A DNA stretch of 64,000 bases from Candidatus Gastranaerophilales bacterium (lineage in GTDB: Bacteria; Cyanobacteriota; Vampirovibrionia; Gastranaerophilales; Gastranaerophilaceae). Positions 33,413 through 41,774 of the stretch are shown piece after piece (positions within the stretch are counted from its first letter, which is position 1; each line of letters starts with the position of its first letter). The position numbers and the translations under genes are program-made. The DNA lies in contig CAADWU010000077.1 in assembly GCA_900752845.1 (NCBI GenBank), positions 23,433-87,432 on the forward strand, written 5' to 3'. The notes below the pieces were generated by a model. It saw only the letters and a program-made list of their open reading frames with translations. It searched no databases and had not been told where the DNA came from.

Positions 33413-34144
33413 TTAGCTGCAAACTGAAAACGGCATTGAGGATTTGTTATTATTTTTAATCTTTTCCAATCTTGCTTTGATAAACTGTGCCTGATGTGAG
33501 AATGGTTTCAACGATAAAAATTTTCTGTAATATCTTTGTGCATCGGCACGTTTGCCCAGTTTATCAAAGCAAATGCCTATTCCTGCATAGGCTCTGTAAT
33601 ACTCGGGGTTGAGTTTTAGTATATTATGTAAAACTTTAGAAGCTTCATGATATCTGTCAAGTTTCATTAATAATGTAGATTTATGGTCATAAGCTTTTAA
33701 ATAGCCGGGTGAGTTCTCAATTAACTTTTGATAAATCATCAGTGCTAAATCTGTTTCTTCGCAAAGTTCATGTGCAATGCCCAGCTGCAATATTGCATCA
33801 GGGTTATCGGGGTTTATTTGAATTGCTCTTACAAAGTTTTTTATTGCTCCGCAGGGAATACCTTCAAGAAGGTGGCATACACCTAGTTCAAAATATGCTT
33901 CATAGTAATCATCTTTTAATTCAGCTGCTGTTTCAAGGTATTTAATTGCTTTGGAATATTTTTCCAGATTTTTGTAGCAAATGCCTAAACCGTAATAGCT
34001 TTCGGCATTGTTTCTGTCAATTAAAATTGCGTTCAAATAGTTTGAAATTGCTTCTTTGAACATGTTTTCAAGACGCAATTCATTGGCTTTTTCATAAAAC
34101 TTATTAGTGGCTGGGCTATCGTATTTTTTAGTATTTGAACTCAA
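33413..34144 (-). CDS. Tetratricopeptide repeat protein
   Basis: A 243-residue protein made of about six TPR units between residues 10 and 230, for example AESYYGLGICYKNLEKYSKAIKYLETA and DAILQLGIAHELCEETDLAL. The start codon is TTG at 34144, with AAGG 6 bases before it. There is no signal peptide, so it is probably a cytoplasmic scaffold. Partners are unknown. Confidence 0.85.
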   Translation of the reverse strand: MSSNTKKYDSPATNKFYEKANELRLENMFKEAISNYLNAILIDRNNAESYYGLGICYKNLEKYSKAIKYLETAAELKDDYYEAYFELGVCHLLEGIPCGAIKNFVRAIQINPDNPDAILQLGIAHELCEETDLALMIYQKLIENSPGYLKAYDHKSTLLMKLDRYHEASKVLHNILKLNPEYYRAYAGIGICFDKLGKRADAQRYYRKFLSLKPFSHQAQFIKARLEKIKNNNKSSMPFSVCS

Positions 34145-34245
34145 AATGACCTTCTTTCAATATCAATGATAGTTTTTTTTTCAGGTCAGTAGAACAATCT
34201 TATGATGTATAACTTTATCAATCATTGGATTTATTATTTTCCTTG

Positions 34246-34260
34246 TGCTATAAAATTAGT
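34246..34260 (+). promoter_or_regulatory. Leaderless-type extended -10 promoter
   Basis: TGCTATAAA (-10 box at 34249-34254) ends 6 bases before the ATG at 34261, with no Shine-Dalgarno sequence. Confidence 0.6.
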
Positions 34261-35073
34261 ATGAAAAAGTATCTGGTTTGGTTGTTAATAATAGCGGGAA
34301 TTCCGGTTTGGGCGGATGAAATTCAGCTCGGGGATGTTCAGGCGCAGAAAATAGAAATTCCGAAAGCGGATTATAAGTCAAAGCAATCTCTTGTTGTTAA
34401 AGATGAGCAGATTTTATCCGAACTTATCAGGCTTCAAAAAGAAAAAGACCTTGAAGATATTGAAAACCTTTGGAAAGGGACTGTTGAGAATAATCAGGTC
34501 ATAGGGTTTGCTCTGAAAAAACTTGCTACTCCGGAAAGCCAGCGAAGAATTCATTCTTCTTTGATGGCAAAAACCCTTTCTGCCGTAGTTGCAGGTGCAT
34601 CTTTTGCACCTTCGCTTGTAGGAGCTGACTATTTGACACAAACTTCTGCTTTTGCTGCCGGAAGGCTTGCACAAAACCTTATAAACAGAAAAAATATTCC
34701 GACAGAAATTCCTCTGACAGATACGGAGTTGATTGAACTTGCAGGACTTGTAGAAAGCTTGCAGGATAAAATTATTACGGCATATTATAATTATAAGAGC
34801 AGCCTGAGCCAGTTAAAAGAAACTCGCCAGAGATTGCTTTTGTATAACAAAAATTATGCAAAAGCTCTTGATGATGAAGATTTAATGGAAATTACCATAT
34901 CTTCAGCTTTGTATGATAATATGCGTATCGAAGAATTTTATTATATGGAAACAGCTAAAAAATATCATCTTGAACTTCAAAGACTTGCCGGTAAAAAAGT
35001 CGTTGATAGACTAAACCTGTACCAATATAATTATAATTCTACTCTGGTCGGAGAAAAGGCGGTGGTTAAATGA
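34261..35073 (+). CDS. Secreted TolC-like helical protein, first of a tandem pair
   Basis: A 270-residue protein with a signal peptide (KYLVWLLIIAGIPVWA). Residues about 95-145 are hydrophobic and rich in Ala and Gly (AKTLSAVVAGASFAPSLVGA). Two long helices follow (about residues 165-265) whose pattern, AYYNYKSSLSQLKETRQRL then ALYDNMRIEEFYY...LQRLAG, resembles the coiled-coil hairpin of outer membrane efflux proteins of the TolC class, but only one hairpin is present. It is paralogous to the next gene and overlaps it by 4 bases (ATGA), so the two are made together. Confidence 0.65.
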   Translation: MKKYLVWLLIIAGIPVWADEIQLGDVQAQKIEIPKADYKSKQSLVVKDEQILSELIRLQKEKDLEDIENLWKGTVENNQVIGFALKKLATPESQRRIHSSLMAKTLSAVVAGASFAPSLVGADYLTQTSAFAAGRLAQNLINRKNIPTEIPLTDTELIELAGLVESLQDKIITAYYNYKSSLSQLKETRQRLLLYNKNYAKALDDEDLMEITISSALYDNMRIEEFYYMETAKKYHLELQRLAGKKVVDRLNLYQYNYNSTLVGEKAVVK

Positions 35074-35954
35074 AAAAAATTATAATCACAGCTTTGCTTT
35101 TATCATTTTGTCTGCCTGCTTATCCGTTGAATTACGATACGCTTAATTCTGCAAAACAGCCTGCATATCGTACAGGACTTTCTGATGATCCCGAAAAAGA
35201 GTATATAGAAGCTAAAGCACCTGTAAAAATTCATCAGGAGTATGTAAAAAAAGATACCGAACAGTTTGATATCAGTGATTTAACTTATGCAGATTTAAGT
35301 ATTAAGCAGATTTCACGTGAAGTAGCATCTGATTTGGAACTTGATCAGGAAACTATGGTGGGCGATTTGTCTGTATTATGGCAGGGTGCTGCAACTCAAA
35401 GCGATACGATAAACTTTGCACTTTATAAGCTTGCTAATCCTGAGGAAGACAAGCCTGACGAAAAATCCGTTAAAAAAGTATTGACAACTATAGCAAGTAT
35501 GTCAACCTTAGTAGGTGCAGGTATGGGCAGCCCTGCAATTGCGGCAGGTTCTTTAATCGGGGGAAATGTTCTGGGGATTATGTCACAGGATACTAAAGCC
35601 CTAAACTATAAATATACAAGAGTTACAGATGCAGATATGATTATTCTTGTAAGAAAAGTTGAAGACTTACAACAAAGAACTGTTGACCTGTATTACAATT
35701 ATATGACCGCACGCAAAAAGCTTAAATTGCTTGAAAAAATGACAGCTGAACGTAAAAAGAATTATGAACTTTCTCAAAATATGTCAAGGGAAGTAATACT
35801 GATTACAGATGCATACTATAGAACAGCTCTTGACAATCAGATGAAAGCCCGTTCCGATTACTATGCAAAACGTGCTGCACTTGAGCAATTTGTAGGTAAC
35901 GAAGTCTTTGTTCAGTTTGAAGCAGATTTGAAAAAGAGAGAAACTAAGGAGTAA
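35070..35954 (+). CDS. Secreted TolC-like helical protein, second of a tandem pair
   Basis: A 294-residue protein with a signal peptide (IIITALLLSFCLPAYP). It has the same layout as its neighbour: a helix with LWQGAATQSDTINFALYKLANP, a Gly/Ala-rich hydrophobic stretch (ASMSTLVGAGMGSPAIAAGS), then a helical hairpin with DLYYNYMTARKKLKLLEK and ALDNQMKARSDYYAKRAALEQFVG. The ending is very close to the OEP/TolC repeat pattern. The two proteins could form a hetero-oligomer in the periplasm or outer membrane. The lipM-like gene follows after 2 bases. Confidence 0.65.
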   Translation: MKKIIITALLLSFCLPAYPLNYDTLNSAKQPAYRTGLSDDPEKEYIEAKAPVKIHQEYVKKDTEQFDISDLTYADLSIKQISREVASDLELDQETMVGDLSVLWQGAATQSDTINFALYKLANPEEDKPDEKSVKKVLTTIASMSTLVGAGMGSPAIAAGSLIGGNVLGIMSQDTKALNYKYTRVTDADMIILVRKVEDLQQRTVDLYYNYMTARKKLKLLEKMTAERKKNYELSQNMSREVILITDAYYRTALDNQMKARSDYYAKRAALEQFVGNEVFVQFEADLKKRETKE

Positions 35955-35956
35955 TA

Positions 35957-36607
35957 ATGTTTATTCCCTATAAAGTATATACAGGGGCTAAAAATATGCA
36001 AATCGACAATGATTTGCTTGAAGATGCAATTAAAAATAACTTGCAAGAGCCTGTATTCAGATTATACGGCTGGTCGCCTGCCTGTATTTCTCTCGGACGA
36101 AATCAAAGAAATGATTTTATCGACGAAAATTTTTTAAACGAAAATAATATTTGTCTTGTAAGGCGATTAACCGGCGGCAGAGCACTTTTACATGATAATG
36201 AAATTACATACAGTTATATTTGTCCTGTTTCATCTTTGGAAAACGGTGAAAACGTTACAAACTCATATAAAGAAATATCACAAATTCTCATTGACGGTTT
36301 TAAAAAACTCGGGGTAGAATTAGACTTTGGCGGGGAAAGAAAAGCTAAGGGACATTTTGATTATTGTATGCTGGTTTCAACCGGTGCTGATTTGTGTTAC
36401 CAAAATAAAAAGTTAATAGGTTCGGCTCAGTTCAGGAAAAACGGTTATATTCTGCAACATGGCTCAATTCTCTATGATTATGATAAAGAATTGTTAGAGA
36501 AAATATTTAAGGAAGAAGTCGATACCTCATCAATTACTTCTATAAAAGAAATAAATAAAAATATTTCAAAAGACGATATAATAAGAGTTTTCAGTAGTAT
36601 GTTATAA
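35957..36607 (+). CDS. Octanoyltransferase/lipoate-protein ligase family protein, LipM-like
   Basis: The 216-residue BPL/LplA-fold protein carries RRLTGGRALLH (residues 69-79) and KLIGSAQFRKNGYILQHGS, both family signatures. Cys137 in HFDYCMLV aligns with the acyl-accepting cysteine of LipM-type octanoyltransferases, which favours octanoyl transfer from ACP over ATP-dependent ligation. LipL or LplA activity cannot be ruled out. The product would supply the substrate for LipA. AAGGAG precedes the ATG. Confidence 0.82.
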   Translation: MFIPYKVYTGAKNMQIDNDLLEDAIKNNLQEPVFRLYGWSPACISLGRNQRNDFIDENFLNENNICLVRRLTGGRALLHDNEITYSYICPVSSLENGENVTNSYKEISQILIDGFKKLGVELDFGGERKAKGHFDYCMLVSTGADLCYQNKKLIGSAQFRKNGYILQHGSILYDYDKELLEKIFKEEVDTSSITSIKEINKNISKDDIIRVFSSML

Positions 36608-36618
36608 ATCATTAAGAA

Positions 36619-36648
36619 TTGTTAACTTTAAATTTTTCAAGCTATACT
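36619..36648 (+). promoter_or_regulatory. Promoter of the coiled-coil protein gene
   Basis: TTGTTA (36619-36624), an 18-base spacer and TATACT (36643-36648) predict a leader of about 107 bases before the ATG at 36762. Apart from this promoter I see nothing in 36608-36761. Confidence 0.5.
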
Positions 36649-36761
36649 TGTCTTTTAGGCTATTGAACCCTCTGAAACTCCATGCCCTCATGCAATTTCT
36701 CCAAACAGAAATTCTTTATATAAATACGGGGAATTTAAAAATTCACAGGGGATTTGGAAAA

Positions 36762-38180
36762 ATGTTTAACACTATACCTATTACTAATACTATAATGCCT
36801 AATTTACCGGCATATTGGGGACTTGGTACTCGTCATTGGACATCAAATTACGCTGGTAATCAACAACATAACATTTATCCTGACGGATATTCTCCGTTAA
36901 CTTATGCATTGGCTCAAGGCTTCGGCAGCCCTAACCACATCAGCCAATGGAACCCTATGTTAATCGGTTTTAATTTGGGTAACAATACAACTGATCCTGC
37001 TTTAACAGCTTTCGGTCAAGCATCTGCTTTTAATTGGGGTGCTTCATTGATGCAGAATGCAAATTTACAATCAGCTGTTTCAAGCTCTTTAAGATCTTTA
37101 AGCAGTATTGAAGCTCAAATTTCTAATATTTTAAAATCCGATAAATTAAACGATAACCAAAAAGCAAGATTAGAAGCAGTTTTGGAAGAAGTTAAAAGAT
37201 TAAAAGAAGAATTCCAAAATGTAAGAATTGGTGTAACTTCAGCAGAACATATTCTTGAATTACAAGAGCAAGTTAAAGACTTAATCAAATCAGCTTCTGA
37301 AACAGCAAAAGAAATAATGGAAGAAATTAAAGAAAATGAAGAATCAGAAGCTTCAGAAAGCTCTGATGATGCTGATGAAACAGATGATGATGAAACTTCA
37401 AGCGCATCTGCTGCTTCTTCAACTACAGCTGCACAAAGAGCAAAAGCAGACAATGAAGCTGTTGATATCTGTAAAAATATCTACGACGGTGCAATCGGTT
37501 GTGTCGGAACAGATTATGACAAAATCAAAGCAGGTGTTAATGCTATAACTAAAGATAATGTAACTGCTGTATTAAATATGTGGCAAGAACAATACCAGCC
37601 TCAATCAGGTGACGAAAACATGATTGAAACAATCTTCGATGAAGAAATGTTCTGGAATAATGACACTAATACAGGTTTAATTACAACTATCGTAGAAAAA
37701 CTTGAAGAACGTGCGAAAGAATTAGGTGTAAGAAATTCTTTAGCAGGTCAATTCGCAATTGCATACGATGAACTTGATGATACTTTCGTTAACGAAGGTA
37801 AAGTTAAAGCTGCTGTAATGACTATCTTAGAAAAAGTATCTGAGGCAGAAGGCAAAACAGCTAAAAAAGCAGTTAAATCAGAAAAAACAGACAAGGCTAA
37901 AAAAGAAGCTGAAACTAAAAAATCTGAAAAAGCTAAAAAAGAACAAGAAAAAGTTGAACAAAAGAAAACTCAATTCTTAGGCGATATGAGAGAAATTTTG
38001 GGCGATGATAATGCTGAAATTTCTGACAAAGTTCAAATTGACAAAAACGGCTGCAAAATCAGAATTGAAGGCAAAGATTATTTCGGTAAAGACTACGCTT
38101 CATTAGCAAAAGCTATTGAAAAAGCAGGATACAGCCCTGCAAAATACTTGAAAAAACAAGCTTTGCAAGCTGTTGCATAA
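36762..38180 (+). CDS. Large coiled-coil protein with annexin-like helical segment, unknown function
   Basis: A 472-residue protein. The Asn/Tyr/Gly-rich N-terminus (1-100) looks unlike a signal peptide. A coiled coil spans about 105-190, an acidic Ser/Asp stretch 190-225, and a Lys/Glu-rich helix 360-405. In between, IYDGAIGCVGTDYDKIKAGV resembles the GTD motif of annexin-type repeats, an inference from pattern only. The ATG at 36762 follows AGGGGATTTGGA. Leucine is coded almost only by TTA and most codons are repetitive, which may indicate high expression. It ends in a strong terminator. Confidence 0.6.
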   Translation: MFNTIPITNTIMPNLPAYWGLGTRHWTSNYAGNQQHNIYPDGYSPLTYALAQGFGSPNHISQWNPMLIGFNLGNNTTDPALTAFGQASAFNWGASLMQNANLQSAVSSSLRSLSSIEAQISNILKSDKLNDNQKARLEAVLEEVKRLKEEFQNVRIGVTSAEHILELQEQVKDLIKSASETAKEIMEEIKENEESEASESSDDADETDDDETSSASAASSTTAAQRAKADNEAVDICKNIYDGAIGCVGTDYDKIKAGVNAITKDNVTAVLNMWQEQYQPQSGDENMIETIFDEEMFWNNDTNTGLITTIVEKLEERAKELGVRNSLAGQFAIAYDELDDTFVNEGKVKAAVMTILEKVSEAEGKTAKKAVKSEKTDKAKKEAETKKSEKAKKEQEKVEQKKTQFLGDMREILGDDNAEISDKVQIDKNGCKIRIEGKDYFGKDYASLAKAIEKAGYSPAKYLKKQALQAVA

Positions 38181-38256
38181 CAAAAATTTTATATTAAATG
38201 ATTCCTCATATTTGGTAGAAAAGTAGAAGAAATTAGTAGGTTAATGTGTGAAATTT

Positions 38257-38284
38257 GTCCCCTTTTAAAGGGGACTTTTTATTT
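38257..38284 (+). terminator. Rho-independent terminator
   Basis: GTCCCC and GGGGAC with an A/T-rich loop (inner TTT/AAA also pairs), followed by TTTTTATTTTAT. Confidence 0.9.
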
Positions 38285-38293
38285 TATAAAGTT

Positions 38294-38944
38294 TTACAGA
38301 TAAGTCTTAGCTATATCTATGTCATTTTGTGTTGTTATTTTAATATTTTTGTAGCTTCCGTTTAAGATATAAACAGTTTGACCTAATTCTTCAAGCATTC
38401 CGGCATCGTCTGTAAAATTTTGTCCGTATAATTTTGTATGTGCATCTTTTATTAATTCATACTTAAAGGCTTGCGGTGTTTGGGTGTTATATAATTTTGC
38501 ACGGTCAATTGTGCGAACGATTTTGCCGTCTTCAACTTCTTTTATTGTATCAATAGTTTTTGTTGCAACAGTAAGTGCATTTTTCTCTTTCACCATTTCA
38601 ATTGTTTGGTTAACCAAATCTGTAGATATCATTGGTCTTGCAGCATCATGTATCAGCACATAATCACAATCTGCTGCTTTTAAACCGTTGAATACTGATG
38701 CTTGTCTTGTTTCTCCGCCTTCTATAATTTTAACTTTTCTACAATCTTTTAGAATTGATTTCAATTCTTCTATAATTGATACATTTGCGCAGATTATTAT
38801 CTCGTCAACATTTGAGTTTTCAAATGCTTGAACTGTATATTTTATAACTTCTTTGCCGTTGATTTTTTCCAGCAGTTTATTTTTATTCCCGAAACGGGAA
38901 GATGTTCCGCCGGCAGGAATTATTGCGTTTATTTTGTAATTCAT
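38294..38944 (-). CDS. ispD: 2-C-methyl-D-erythritol 4-phosphate cytidylyltransferase
   Basis: IspD makes CDP-methylerythritol in the MEP isoprenoid pathway. The nucleotide-binding N-terminus IIPAGGTSSRFG, the lysine of NKLLEKINGKEV, the VLIHDAARPMIS segment and the TPQAFKYELI segment are all present. The 216 residues are normal. It begins 2 bases after thiL. Confidence 0.95.
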   Translation of the reverse strand: MNYKINAIIPAGGTSSRFGNKNKLLEKINGKEVIKYTVQAFENSNVDEIIICANVSIIEELKSILKDCRKVKIIEGGETRQASVFNGLKAADCDYVLIHDAARPMISTDLVNQTIEMVKEKNALTVATKTIDTIKEVEDGKIVRTIDRAKLYNTQTPQAFKYELIKDAHTKLYGQNFTDDAGMLEELGQTVYILNGSYKNIKITTQNDIDIAKTYL

Positions 38945-38946
38945 TT

Positions 38947-39855
38947 CTACTCCTCAAAGTGGTTGTATAACTTATCTTCAATATCCAAATAAAGTATTCC
39001 GTCGATTTCAAATCCGCATTTTTTTGATTGCGGTGATTTTACTTCTCCTATTATTGTATAATCGGAAATCTTTTTCAATAATTTTTCAGGAACAGCTGCA
39101 ACCAGTCCGTAATCTTCTCCGCCGTAAAGAATTAAGTTTTTCCAATCAGAAAAATCTTCTAATTTTTTGTTATGCGGTATTTTATCAAAATCTATGCTCA
39201 TAATAACGTTGCTTGCAGCGGCAATTTGATATAACGCATCGGCAAGTCCGTCTGAGGTATCCATCATGGCATAATTGCAATCAGAATTTACAGCAATTTC
39301 TTGTGAAAAATTTCTTTGTGCAACAGGCATTAAATGCGCTTTAATAAAATCAGGATAGTCTATACCTTTTTTAAGTGACATTAGCCCTGCTGCGCTTGAA
39401 CCGTGTTCTCCAGAAACAATTATTTTGTAGCCCTCTTTAGCATTGCTTCTTGATGAAATTTTTCTGTCTTTTGTTGAACCTATGGCAGTTACGGAAATAT
39501 AAATTTTGTCACTTCCCGTAATATCGCCGCCTACAATTTTTACATCACCGCACGCAGCCTTTGCACCTTGGTAAAACTCTTTTACAAAATCATTTCCGAT
39601 ATTTTTGGGCAATGATAATGCTATAGTTAAATACATCGGTTTTGCGCCGCTTGCGCATACGTCGCTTATATTTACGGTAACAGATTTCCAACCCAGCTCA
39701 TATGGTGAAGAATATTCAGTTAGAAAATGTATGCCTTCAACAAGACTGTCCTGAGTTACTACAATCCCCAAATCAGGCAGATAAGCACAATCATCTCCAA
39801 TGTATTCGGAATTCAGAGTTGATTTAATTGTTTGTATTAATTCTTTTTCTTTCAT
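38947..39855 (-). CDS. thiL: Thiamine-monophosphate kinase
   Basis: ThiL phosphorylates thiamine monophosphate to the active diphosphate. Family segments include DDCAYL, VTQDSLVEGIHF, VNISDVCASGAKP and GGDITGSD. The 302 residues are typical. It sits 5 bases after the GGDEF gene. No thiamine riboswitch is seen in front. Confidence 0.94.
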   Translation of the reverse strand: MKEKELIQTIKSTLNSEYIGDDCAYLPDLGIVVTQDSLVEGIHFLTEYSSPYELGWKSVTVNISDVCASGAKPMYLTIALSLPKNIGNDFVKEFYQGAKAACGDVKIVGGDITGSDKIYISVTAIGSTKDRKISSRSNAKEGYKIIVSGEHGSSAAGLMSLKKGIDYPDFIKAHLMPVAQRNFSQEIAVNSDCNYAMMDTSDGLADALYQIAAASNVIMSIDFDKIPHNKKLEDFSDWKNLILYGGEDYGLVAAVPEKLLKKISDYTIIGEVKSPQSKKCGFEIDGILYLDIEDKLYNHFEE

Positions 39856-39860
39856 AACTT

Positions 39861-41762
39861 TTAAATATCGTGATCAATTAATGAAATAAATTCCTGTACC
39901 AGAGCTGAATTCCATTTTTTACCGGCATCCTGTTTAATTACTTCAAGTGCCTGTTTAGGTGTAAGCTCTGCTCTGTAAGGTCTTGGCTCTGTCAATGCAT
40001 AGTAAGCATCTACAATCAGAATAATTTGAGATGTCATTGGAATTTCTTCTTTAGAAATTTTTGAAGGATAACCTGTTCCGTCCCAATTTTCGTGGTGATG
40101 TTCGATAATAGGGATTACATCCTGAATATAGCTTATGGGCTGTAAAATTTCACGTGCTGCAATGATCGGGTGTTCTTTGATATGACTGCGTTCTTCTTCT
40201 GTTAGAGGAGTTGTTTTTTGAAGAAGTTCAACAGGAAGCATAAGGTTTCCGATATCATATAAAAGTGCAGCTATTTTCAAATTATCAATATCTGTTTTAG
40301 GTAAATCAAAACGTTTTGCAAGGCTTACAGCAAGAAGAACTTTTGATTTCATAACTCCGTTATGATGCAGAGGATTGTATGTCTGTGTGAGCATATCAGC
40401 GACGTTATAAAGAACTTCTTTTGGAACTTCGTTGTTTGTATTTTGCAATTTTTCACGAACTTCTTTTGAAACATCAGGTGCAATAGGAATATTATGTTTT
40501 GACAAAATATCCATAAATGTATTGACTGCAATTTCCTGCCAGCTTGTTTCGGAAATAGGTTTGGCAAGTGTAACCATATTACGGCCGTTTCTTTTAGACT
40601 GGTACATTGCCTGGTCTGTAAGTTCCATAACATCTTCTATATTATCTGAATGTTCTAGAAATGTTGCGACACCTATGCTTGCGGTAATATGACCGATTGT
40701 TTCAAGCTCCTCATCTTCCAGAGCTTTTCGAATTCTTTCTGCCGCAATCATTGCTCCGTCTGATTCAACACCGGGAAGAATTACGTTAAATTCTTCTCCG
40801 CCCATACGTGCTGCTGTATCAATTGAACGTGCGTTTCTTTTTAATACATCGGCAACGGTTTTGATTGCCAAATCCCCGTATGCGTGACCGTGCTTGTCAT
40901 TTATTTGTTTCAAATGATCCAAATCCAGTCCTATTATACTGAAAGGCTGTTTTTGACGCAGTGCACGTGTAACTTCTTTTTTAAGATATTCTTCAAAATA
41001 TCTTCTGTTATACAAACCTGTAAGACTGTCTGTTACTGCCTGAGCTTTAACTTCTTCGAACAAACCTGCTATAGTAATTGCCATTTCAATTTGTTGGGCA
41101 AATATTGTAAGGAAATCAGGTTCGCCTTCTGTAAGCTCTTTTCTTGATGAAAAAACGTTAAACCAGCCAAAATGAGAGTTTCTTGCATATAAAGGTATAG
41201 AAATTATTGCTTTGCTGGGGCTTCCTTCGACAATTTCATCAATAACTTCTTGCGGAACTTCGGGGGCAACTGATTTTAGAGTTCCGCCAATGTCAGGAGT
41301 AATCATAATTGTTTTTGCTTCTTCTGCTTTAGCATATACGCTGTTTGGATCATAAACCAGCTTTCTGGTCTGTATCGGTCCTTTAATAAGTTTATCTACC
41401 CTTTTGATTGAAACATCATTGGATTGTGCCATTACTGTCAGGTAAACTGAATTGTTGTTTTCATCTTCACATTTTTTGATAATGTTGCAATGCAGATATC
41501 CGAGTTCTCCCTGAATGCTGTTTACAATAGTTTCCAGAACACTTTGAAGCGGTCGTGAAGCATTCATCATGTCCCAAATATGCTGTAATGTAAGCATGCG
41601 TTTGTTAGCAATGTTTAATTCTTTTGTACGTTCTTCAATTTCTTTTTCCAATTGAAGATTACGTTCATATATTTCAAGATAGTCTTGCTTCCCGCCGTAA
41701 ATGCTGCTTTCAACTTCAGAAACTTTTTTATAAATATCTCTTATATTGTCGAAGAAACTCAT
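39861..41762 (-). CDS. GAF-GGDEF-HD-GYP signalling protein with degenerate HD motif
   Basis: The 633-residue soluble protein has a coiled coil (about 15-55), a GAF domain (about 60-215), an active-looking diguanylate cyclase (GGEEF near residue 321, with LTGLYNRRYFEEYL and DLDHLKQIND) and an HD-GYP domain (about 460-630). In the last, HHHENWDGTGYP is intact but the metal-binding HD pair reads YD (Tyr502-Asp) in LLYDIGN, so phosphodiesterase activity is doubtful. It probably makes cyclic di-GMP in response to a GAF ligand. The ATG at 41762 lies 6 bases after a TATAAT that overlaps the GT9 stop codon. Confidence 0.9.
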   Translation of the reverse strand: MSFFDNIRDIYKKVSEVESSIYGGKQDYLEIYERNLQLEKEIEERTKELNIANKRMLTLQHIWDMMNASRPLQSVLETIVNSIQGELGYLHCNIIKKCEDENNNSVYLTVMAQSNDVSIKRVDKLIKGPIQTRKLVYDPNSVYAKAEEAKTIMITPDIGGTLKSVAPEVPQEVIDEIVEGSPSKAIISIPLYARNSHFGWFNVFSSRKELTEGEPDFLTIFAQQIEMAITIAGLFEEVKAQAVTDSLTGLYNRRYFEEYLKKEVTRALRQKQPFSIIGLDLDHLKQINDKHGHAYGDLAIKTVADVLKRNARSIDTAARMGGEEFNVILPGVESDGAMIAAERIRKALEDEELETIGHITASIGVATFLEHSDNIEDVMELTDQAMYQSKRNGRNMVTLAKPISETSWQEIAVNTFMDILSKHNIPIAPDVSKEVREKLQNTNNEVPKEVLYNVADMLTQTYNPLHHNGVMKSKVLLAVSLAKRFDLPKTDIDNLKIAALLYDIGNLMLPVELLQKTTPLTEEERSHIKEHPIIAAREILQPISYIQDVIPIIEHHHENWDGTGYPSKISKEEIPMTSQIILIVDAYYALTEPRPYRAELTPKQALEVIKQDAGKKWNSALVQEFISLIDHDI

Positions 41763-41774
41763 GTTTTTATTATA
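41763..41774 (-). promoter_or_regulatory. Leaderless-type -10 promoter inside the GT9 gene end
   Basis: On the minus strand TATAAT (41774-41769) overlaps the GT9 stop codon and is followed by AAAAAC and the ATG of the GGDEF gene. This gives the gene an internal promoter within the run. Confidence 0.6.

Noticed and set aside
38947..39855. Thiamine riboswitch near thiL
   Set aside because: thiL begins within a gene run 5 bases after the GGDEF gene, leaving no room for a riboswitch.
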